A stretch of DNA of 5,062 nucleotides from Planctomycetota bacterium (GTDB lineage Bacteria; Planctomycetota; Phycisphaerae; WQYP01), in NCBI GenBank assembly GCA_021798635.1, contig JAJZGH010000307.1:1-5062 (forward strand), given 5' to 3'. Position numbers and translations under genes: made by a program. The notes beneath the pieces were generated by a model, which was given only the letters and a program-made list of their open reading frames with translations, ran no database searches and was not told the origin of the DNA. Below, piece by piece: positions 1 through 5,062 of the stretch (the first letter of the stretch is position 1; the number at the start of each line of letters is the position of its first letter).

Positions 1-1820
1 CGCAATGGGCGGGCCATGTAGAGGTGGCACTGCGGTGCCCCGGCTTGGAGGACGGCGTTTACTGGATTCATGCGCATACCAAAGGCCAGGATTGGCGCGT
101 AGACGATGAGTTGAAGGAACAATCGAATGCCAATATTCGTCTCCGGACAGAAATTCCCGCCGAGGACCTCATGGATGGCGCAGTGGATGTCGCGTGGTTT
201 AGACGCGTGCACAAGATTCTCGGCCCCAAACGCTGGCGGGCGCTTTACGATGCCGCAAAATTTGCTTCCAGCGGAACCGGCCACGCCCGCGCCAAGCTCT
301 TTGCCGCCGCCATGTTGAACCAGATAAAAGAAAAGGAATTGACGGCGAAAATTGCGTCCAAACGGAATCAGGATGCGGTGCGGTCCCTGGGATTAATTCC
401 TGTGCCCGAAAGTCCGCAGGGTGCGGGCGTTGTGGAACGGCGATATCAGGTGATCCAGGACTTTATACGCAGCGGAAAGAAATTTGGCCGCCAAAGGCAG
501 GCCAGCGAGCGCCGGGCTGCGGAAATCGGCCTGTTGAATCTGGCGCGATCCGCCGGATATCGCGACCCGATGCGCTTAAGCTGGGCCATGGAAGGCCGCG
601 CCAGTGCGGATTTGCGATCCGGCGCTGTGGCCATTACGGTAAACAATTACAGCGTGACGTTGGCCCTTGATAGGGGAGGCTTCCCGAGCCTATCGATAAC
701 AAAATCCGGCAATGCACTGAAATCCATCCCGGCCGAGATGAAAAAAAATCCCGCTGTCGCCGCGATGTTGCAACGCAAAAGTGATCTTGAAAAGTCCCGC
801 CGCCGCATGATCTTAGGGCTGGAGTCCGCGATGTGCCGGGGCGACGACTTTTCCCGGCAGGAATTGCTGGATCTGCTGGCCAATCCGCAGGTAAAGCCCT
901 TGCTGGAAAGCCTGCTGTTAATCAATGGCGAGGTGCTCGGATACCTGACCGACGACGGCATGTGTCTGCGGACGGCCCAGGGAGCCATTGAACCGCTAAG
1001 CAAACTTCAACCCATTCGCATCGCTCATCCGGCGGACCTCTTTTTATCCAAGCAGTGGTCTATCTGGCAGCATGATTGTTTTGAGCGGCAGCAGACACAG
1101 CCGTTCAAACAGATTTTCCGGGAGTTCTACCCGCTCACGCAGACCGAGCGGGAAGCGATCAACCAATCGCGGCGTTACGCCGGACATCAACTCAACGCCC
1201 GGCAGGCTCTGGCGTTACTCGGTGCCCGCGGATGGATTATCAAACCGGAAATCGGAATTTTCAAAGTATATTATGATGTCGGCCTTGTGGCGTGGCTGAG
1301 TTTTCAAGAAACATTTATGACGCCGGCCGAGGTCGATGGCCTGACCATTGAGAGCGTGATATTCGCCCGCCGGTCGACCTCCGGCGTTCTGCCGCTAACA
1401 GATATTCCAATACGCCTGTTCAGCGAAACCATGCGCGATCTGGACCTGCTGGTGGCGGTCGCCCATCGAGGAGGCGTTGATCCCGAAGCCTCGGCTTCAA
1501 CCGTAGAAATGCGTGGCAAGTTAATCAATGAAACCATGTTGTTGCTGCGATTGAATAATGTGACGGTGGAGGGACGATTTGCAATTATCTCCGGTAAACT
1601 TGGCACGTATAACATTCATTTAGGCAGCAGCAACGTACAAATGACCCCTGGCGGCGCCTTGGAAATTGTGGCGGTGCACAGCCAGGGTCGCGGTCGGATT
1701 TTTCTGCCCTTCGCCGATGATGATCCCAAAACCGCGGAAGTCATAAGCAAAGTACTGCTGCTGGCACGCGATCAAGAAATTAAGGATCCGCGATTATTGG
1801 AGCAGATTCGCCGGGCATAA
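1..1820 (+). CDS. DUF4132/DUF5724-type protein, C-terminal part (5' end outside window)
   Basis: The frame is open from the first complete codon (position 3) to TAA at 1818-1820, giving about 605 residues with no N-terminus. A GTG at 24 is only an internal Val codon, because the frame and the family-like residues (QWAGHVE just before it) continue upstream. Numbered from position 3: residues 21-66 carry the WIHAHTK and AEDLMDGAVDVAWF blocks. Residues ~262-400 match the DUF4132 core (RRR...LESAM, then HPADLF, then QPFKQIFREFYP at 366-377). Residues ~507-602 match the C-terminal module of the same large proteins (GTYNIHLGSS; IFLPFADDDPKTAEV; SKVLLLARD; IKDPRLLEQI). Full-length relatives, including the E. 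coli MolR/YehI group, are usually 1000 residues or more, so roughly half is missing here. No signal peptide or membrane segment is visible, so it is probably cytoplasmic. The biochemical function is unknown; molybdate-regulator labels on homologues are weakly founded. Family assignment is by remembered motifs and is firm; any role in a MoxR/vWA-linked conflict system is inference. Confidence 0.85.
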   Translation, partial: QWAGHVEVALRCPGLEDGVYWIHAHTKGQDWRVDDELKEQSNANIRLRTEIPAEDLMDGAVDVAWFRRVHKILGPKRWRALYDAAKFASSGTGHARAKLFAAAMLNQIKEKELTAKIASKRNQDAVRSLGLIPVPESPQGAGVVERRYQVIQDFIRSGKKFGRQRQASERRAAEIGLLNLARSAGYRDPMRLSWAMEGRASADLRSGAVAITVNNYSVTLALDRGGFPSLSITKSGNALKSIPAEMKKNPAVAAMLQRKSDLEKSRRRMILGLESAMCRGDDFSRQELLDLLANPQVKPLLESLLLINGEVLGYLTDDGMCLRTAQGAIEPLSKLQPIRIAHPADLFLSKQWSIWQHDCFERQQTQPFKQIFREFYPLTQTEREAINQSRRYAGHQLNARQALALLGARGWIIKPEIGIFKVYYDVGLVAWLSFQETFMTPAEVDGLTIESVIFARRSTSGVLPLTDIPIRLFSETMRDLDLLVAVAHRGGVDPEASASTVEMRGKLINETMLLLRLNNVTVEGRFAIISGKLGTYNIHLGSSNVQMTPGGALEIVAVHSQGRGRIFLPFADDDPKTAEVISKVLLLARDQEIKDPRLLEQIRRA

Positions 1821-1937
1821 GATTATGGCGGTACCGAAGATTCCCTGCCCAATGATGAAAAACAAAAAAAGCCGCCGTAAATTCCAGGATGAACCTAAAG
1901 CACGCCGGCGGGATGGTTATCCGATGCTACGCGACGG

Positions 1938-1966
1938 CACCGCCGGCCAGGCGGAGGGCGGCGGTG
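1938..1966. terminator. GC-rich hairpin between convergent genes (weak terminator candidate)
   Basis: CACCGCC (1938-1944) can pair with GGCGGTG (1960-1966), a 7-bp stem with a 15-nt loop. A competing smaller hairpin pairs CCGCC (1940-1944) with GGCGG (1950-1954) around a 5-nt loop. It lies immediately after the glycosidase stop codon (1968-1970 on the minus strand) and ~120 bp after the DUF4132 stop, so it could serve both converging transcripts. No T-tract follows on either strand, so it is not a canonical intrinsic terminator and could be chance in GC-rich DNA. The rest of the 1821-1967 gap shows no convincing gene. Confidence 0.22.
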
Positions 1967-1967
1967 G

Positions 1968-4250
1968 TTACGTCCGAAGTTCAAACTTGCCCCGAAGGCG
2001 TATGTCCGCGGAAGATGCACCCACCAGTACTTTTACCGTTCCCGGTGCCGTGACAAATTTCCATTGCGTCTCATCCCAGTAATGCAGCGCGCGGTCTTCA
2101 TGCTTTATCGCAAATTGCACCTGCTTACTTTCTCCCGGTTTTAACGTGATGCGAGTAAAACCGACCAGTTGCTTGATAGGCCGAACGACCGGCGATTGCG
2201 GTGCCTGAATATAGCACTGGATAATTTCATCACCCGGCACATCGCCGGTGTTGGTGATGGTGGCCGACACAGTTACTGCCCCACCGGGAGCCAGCTTGGA
2301 ACCCTTGATTTTCAAATCACTGTAACCAAAGGTGGTGTAACTTAACCCAAAGCCAAACGGATACAGCGGCTTGCCCTTGAAATACATATACGTGCGGCCA
2401 TCAATAATGCTGTAGTCATGGAACGGTGGCAACTGTTTGATGGACGCATACCAGGTGGAAGCCAATTTTCCACCCGGATTGTAATGGCCGAAAATCACCT
2501 GCGCAATGGCGGTTCCCTGAGCCTGTCCCGCAAACTGCGCACAAATGATGGCCGGCAGATTTTCCTGCTCCCAGACGACCGCCTGCGACGTATTGGTGGA
2601 AAGCACCAGAACGGCGCGGGGATTCGCCTTATATACGGCCTTGATTAATTCATGCTGGGCACCCGGAAGTGTAATATCCTTGCGATCGTGGCCTTCACGG
2701 TCCACCGCCTGATCGGACCCGCAAACCAGAATGACATGGTCAGCACGGCGAGCCGCATCAACCGCCGCGGCAATATCCGTAGAATTTATGGGGCCTTGCA
2801 CAGAGCAACCAGTCGCGTGGGCAATGGTATGGCCGGTCGGCGTAGTCAACCGGCTTCCATGGGCCGGGCCACCGCCGGTCATACCGCCGCCCAGCGCTTC
2901 GACAATGCCCTGCAACGGTGAAATACGCACATCCGGCTCTCCGCTGTATCCGCCAAGGTGGCAGACCCCCGCCATCGGGCCGATCACCGCTACGCTTTTG
3001 ATTTTTTTTATATCCCACGGCAAAAAGTGATTCTCGTTTTTTAATAGCACAATAGATTGCCGGGCGGCTTCAACGGCCAACGCTTGATGAGCGGGAGAAT
3101 TTAATACGTCCGGCGAAATTTTTGTGTAGGGCACAGATTTCGGCGAATCAAACTCGCCCAGGAGAAATCGCACGGTCATTACCCGCGCCAACGCGCGGTT
3201 AATATCCGATTCGGTCACCAGTTCAAAATGCAGCGCTTTGAGAAGATATTTCTGATACTCCGGACCCGCCCCATGATCACACCCCGCTTCCATGGAAATG
3301 GCCACCGCTTCCGTCAGATTCGGAACAAAGTGATGGCCTTTTACAATCTCGGTGACGGCATAATAATCCGAAGTTACAAAGCCACGGAATCCCCAGCGGT
3401 CCCGCAGAATGCCCGTCAGGGTGGCTCGATTGGCGGTGGTGGGCAGGCCATTTAGTTCGTTGTAGGTGGTCATGATGGAAAACACGTGCCCCTCTTCCAC
3501 GCAGGCGCGAAACGCACGGGTGTGATATTCCCAGAAGCTGCGCGGGTCCACGCTGGCATCGGCTGTCATCCGGTCATCTTCCGTGTTGTAGCAGAGGAAA
3601 TGCTTGGCGGTGGCGGCAGTTTTAAGATAATTTTTATTATTTCCCTGCATGGCCTTAATAGCATGAACCGCCAGTGTGCCCGTGAGATACGGATCTTCCC
3701 CAAGCGTTTCTTCCATCCGGCCCCAGCGCGGATCACGCGCCATATTCACCACCGGCGGCGACCGCATGATGATCCCCCCGCCGTGCTTCTTGTACCAGGC
3801 CCGTGATTCGTCCGATACAGCCGTGTAGATTCGGTCAAATAAATCCGAGTTCCAGGTATTAGCCAAAGCCAGCGTACAGGGGAAACTCGTCACCGGTCCC
3901 TTTTTGCACAGGCCATGCAAGGCCTGCTGGAAAAAATGATACGGTTTCACACCCAGGCGTTTAATCGCCGGCGTATTAACACCAAGCTGCGAGATTCGTT
4001 CCGGAATGGTCATTTTCGCAATGAGCGCTTCAGATCGGCGACGGGCGCGGTTGAAGGCGGCTGAAGAAACACCGTAGCCCGCTTCTTTGCCGGGCGTGCC
4101 TTTCCGAGTGGTGGTGGACCATGGTTGCTCCCCGCCGAAGGCAATGACGGCGAATGCAACCGCCGTTGTCTGGATAAATTCTCGGCGTGGAATGCCGTCC
4201 ACATCAGTTGACTTTACGAAGTTGCGCCCTGTGGAAAGTGGATCAGGCAT
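1968..4250 (-). CDS. Tat-exported glycoside hydrolase family 3 beta-glycosidase (beta-glucosidase/xylosidase type)
   Basis: This 760-aa retaining beta-glycosidase probably removes non-reducing-end glucose or xylose from oligosaccharides in the periplasm or at the cell surface. Residues 21-40 form a twin-arginine signal (PRREFIQ, R22-R23, then a hydrophobic stretch) with no lipobox Cys. Residues ~70-370 are the GH3 barrel: QQALHG 108-113, DPRWGR 173-178, GEDP 184-187, KH 216-217, TYNELNG 262-268, and the nucleophile Asp295 in GFRGFVTSDYY. Residues ~395-640 are the C-terminal alpha/beta sandwich (SIVLLKNE; REGHDR 518-523, with Glu519 the likely acid/base; PFGFGLSYTTF). Residues ~645-755 are the fibronectin-III-like domain (GDEIIQCYI, KQLVGF, KPGES). 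All domains and key motifs are present, so it looks intact. The start is fixed by GGAG 7 nt upstream. The DPRWGR and LHG blocks resemble the xylosidase branch, but Gln109 replaces the Glu usual in NEALHG, so the sugar preference is uncertain. It is monocistronic as far as visible and converges with the DUF4132 gene. Confidence 0.93.
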   Translation of the reverse strand: MPDPLSTGRNFVKSTDVDGIPRREFIQTTAVAFAVIAFGGEQPWSTTTRKGTPGKEAGYGVSSAAFNRARRRSEALIAKMTIPERISQLGVNTPAIKRLGVKPYHFFQQALHGLCKKGPVTSFPCTLALANTWNSDLFDRIYTAVSDESRAWYKKHGGGIIMRSPPVVNMARDPRWGRMEETLGEDPYLTGTLAVHAIKAMQGNNKNYLKTAATAKHFLCYNTEDDRMTADASVDPRSFWEYHTRAFRACVEEGHVFSIMTTYNELNGLPTTANRATLTGILRDRWGFRGFVTSDYYAVTEIVKGHHFVPNLTEAVAISMEAGCDHGAGPEYQKYLLKALHFELVTESDINRALARVMTVRFLLGEFDSPKSVPYTKISPDVLNSPAHQALAVEAARQSIVLLKNENHFLPWDIKKIKSVAVIGPMAGVCHLGGYSGEPDVRISPLQGIVEALGGGMTGGGPAHGSRLTTPTGHTIAHATGCSVQGPINSTDIAAAVDAARRADHVILVCGSDQAVDREGHDRKDITLPGAQHELIKAVYKANPRAVLVLSTNTSQAVVWEQENLPAIICAQFAGQAQGTAIAQVIFGHYNPGGKLASTWYASIKQLPPFHDYSIIDGRTYMYFKGKPLYPFGFGLSYTTFGYSDLKIKGSKLAPGGAVTVSATITNTGDVPGDEIIQCYIQAPQSPVVRPIKQLVGFTRITLKPGESKQVQFAIKHEDRALHYWDETQWKFVTAPGTVKVLVGASSADIRLRGKFELRT

Positions 4251-4257
4251 ATTCCAA

Positions 4258-4261
4258 CTCC
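4258..4261 (-). promoter_or_regulatory. Shine-Dalgarno of the GH3 gene
   Basis: On the minus strand GGAG is followed by a 7-nt spacer and then ATG (4248-4250). This spacing is ideal. It supports the chosen start, which places a ~20-residue n-region in front of the twin-arginine pair. Confidence 0.75.
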
Positions 4262-4325
4262 ATGAAAAATTAAACGCAATGTTCCGCGGCGCGGCAGCAG
4301 CACCAAAAAATGATACCGCCGCGCA

Positions 4326-4354
4326 ATTGTATTGGCCAACCCATCATCCAGCAA
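4326..4354 (-). promoter_or_regulatory. Candidate sigma70-like promoter for the GH3 gene
   Basis: On the minus strand a -10-like TACAAT (4326-4331, five of six consensus bases) is preceded by a weak -35-like TTGCTG (4349-4354, three of six) with a 17-bp spacer. It would give a 5' leader of about 70 nt before the glycosidase ATG. The position in the only sizeable gap upstream of the gene is sensible, but the -35 match is poor and the host's promoter consensus is unknown. The rest of 4251-4429 shows no gene, operator or clear terminator. Confidence 0.3.
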
Positions 4355-4429
4355 TATCCGACTGAAACAATGCCCGTGGTGATAACCCGGTGCTCGGCTG
4401 GTGGTATTTTTAATGTGCTATTCAGGCCG

Positions 4430-4936
4430 TCAGTAAGAATGCGGTTTTCGCGCTTTCATGGCCAGGGGCGGCAGGGCCAGTAACAGGGTACCCAGAAACA
4501 CAAGCGGCAACGTGGCTGGCTGCGGAACCGCGAGAGAGCTTATGCTGGAGGCGCAGTTGGTGATGGTGTTGGCGTCAAGCGTTACCGCGCCATTACTGGC
4601 CAAGGCGCTGCCATCGGCGATCGTGGCGCCGGTATCCATTGTAATACTGGTAAGCGCGAGAATATGACCTTCAAATGCGGTGGTAGTTCCCAGTGTGGCG
4701 GAACTTCCGACCTGCCAGAATATGTTGCAGTCCGAGCCGGCGTTGCTCATCACGACCGATGAGGCGCTGGCGGTGGTTAATGTGCTGCCGATCTGGAAGA
4801 CAAATTGCGCATTCGAGTTGCCTTGGTCATTAAGGGTAAGTGTGCCCGTGAGCTGCGCGGATGACGCAAAGGACAAATTTTCCGATCGCGGGACTGTTAT
4901 CCGCGAGGATGTACTATTCGGCAAGATTATCTCCAA
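4430..4936 (-). pseudogene. Truncated ice-binding-like (DUF3494) protein with PEP-CTERM-like anchor
   Basis: The remaining 168 codons (TTG at 4934-4936 to TGA at 4430-4432) encode the C-terminal part of a DUF3494 beta-solenoid, the fold of bacterial and fungal ice-binding/antifreeze proteins. Diagnostic blocks are FASSAQLTGTLTLN (23-36), FVFQIGSTLTTAS (46-58), CNIFWQVGSSATLGT (70-84), ILALTSITMDTGAT (92-105) and NGAVTLDANTIT (115-126). Cys70 and Cys128 may pair. The end is a sorting tail: VPQPAT (137-142), a hydrophobic segment (~143-160), then KARKPHSY. This is the PEP-CTERM layout for exosortase/archaeosortase-like processing, but with Gln for the usual Glu. Complete family members carry ~90-100 more residues plus a signal peptide; here residues 1-20 do not resemble the family, and an in-frame TAG (4937-4939) sits directly before the TTG. 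No Shine-Dalgarno is visible. Without a signal peptide the product could not be exported, so I call it a remnant, probably cut by the adjoining element. Family identity is strong; actual ice binding is not established. Confidence 0.8.
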
Positions 4937-4940
4937 CTAG

Positions 4941-5062
4941 GAGCCTGTCCGAGTAATCGCCGGGTTGCGACGGCGTGATTTTTGGCTGTCATCAAGAAGC
5001 GGCGACGATGGCGTACCTGACGCGGATGGTACTCCGAGGAGCCGCGCCGCGGAGGGGAGCCA
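4941..5062. mobile_element. Probable terminus of an insertion sequence (partial, runs off window)
   Basis: The sequence from GAGCCTGTCCGAGTAA at 4941 resembles insertion-sequence terminal inverted repeats. It starts right after CTAG (4937-4940), a target type favoured by some IS5- and IS630-family elements. The DUF3494 homology stops on the other side of this junction. No long reading frame with recognisable transposase residues fits in the 122 bp. A purine-rich GGAGGGG (5051-5057) at the very edge could be the ribosome-binding site of a gene starting just outside. The opposite end and any target duplication are not visible, so family, orientation and even element status are inferred. Confidence 0.4.

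Noticed and set aside
24..26. GTG as the start of the DUF4132-type protein
   Set aside because: The same frame is open to the window edge and the residues before it fit the family, so this is an internal codon of a 5'-truncated gene.
1825..2082. A plus-strand 85-codon frame starting 4 bp after the DUF4132 stop
   Set aside because: It has no Shine-Dalgarno and a low-complexity basic/Gly-rich translation, and its last 115 bp lie antisense to the well-supported 3' end of the GH3 gene, including its stop. No family resemblance is seen.
3486..3806. A 106-codon plus-strand frame, with other plus-strand frames between 2418 and 3455
   Set aside because: All are antisense to the GH3 barrel and sandwich domains, whose motifs are clearly conserved in the minus-strand frame. 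The translations resemble nothing known.
4087..4365. A plus-strand frame across the GH3 start and upstream gap
   Set aside because: It overlaps the Tat signal-peptide coding region antisense and the likely promoter region. It has no family features.
4458..4940. Two plus-strand frames (4458-4667 and 4680-4940) opposite the DUF3494 remnant
   Set aside because: The minus strand carries the unmistakable DUF3494 and PEP-CTERM residues in one continuous frame, so the plus-strand frames are shadows.
5008..5062. An ATG-initiated plus-strand frame open to the window edge (MAYLTRMVLRGAA...)
   Set aside because: Only 18 codons are visible, with no good ribosome-binding site and no recognisable transposase residues. 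It could equally be the non-coding end of the element.

Overview
The window holds three protein-coding units and what looks like the end of a mobile element. It reads as a moderately GC-rich bacterial genome with an exported-protein lifestyle. A Tat-dependent family 3 glycosidase and a PEP-CTERM-anchored ice-binding-like (DUF3494) protein lie beside a large DUF4132-type cytoplasmic protein. That combination is common in the Planctomycetes/Verrucomicrobia part of the bacterial tree and in some Acidobacteria and Proteobacteria. The lineage is an inference from gene content only; no rRNA or marker gene is present.

Layout. Positions 1-1820 (+) hold the C-terminal ~605 residues of a DUF4132/DUF5724-type protein whose 5' part lies outside the window. 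A 147-bp gap (1821-1967) between convergent genes contains GC-rich hairpins. Positions 1968-4250 (-) hold a complete 760-aa family 3 glycoside hydrolase with a twin-arginine signal peptide, a good Shine-Dalgarno and a weak candidate promoter in the 179-bp gap 4251-4429. Positions 4430-4936 (-) hold the C-terminal part of a DUF3494 protein ending in a PEP-CTERM-like anchor. It has lost its N-terminal half and signal peptide. Its reading frame meets a stop codon exactly where a sequence resembling an insertion-sequence terminus begins (about 4941), and this runs to the window edge at 5062.

How the parts relate. The three genes do not form one operon: the DUF4132 gene converges on the glycosidase gene. 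The glycosidase and the DUF3494 remnant share a strand, but they have a ~180-bp gap and unrelated functions. The glycosidase is probably a periplasmic or surface beta-glycosidase acting on plant or microbial oligosaccharides. The DUF4132 protein belongs to a family that I recall being found near MoxR-ATPase/vWA-type systems, whose role is thought to be in biological conflict. Its partners, if any, would lie upstream of position 1. The most unusual observations are the disrupted DUF3494/PEP-CTERM gene at the element junction and a Gln in the glycosidase where xylosidase-type relatives carry a substrate-contacting Glu.
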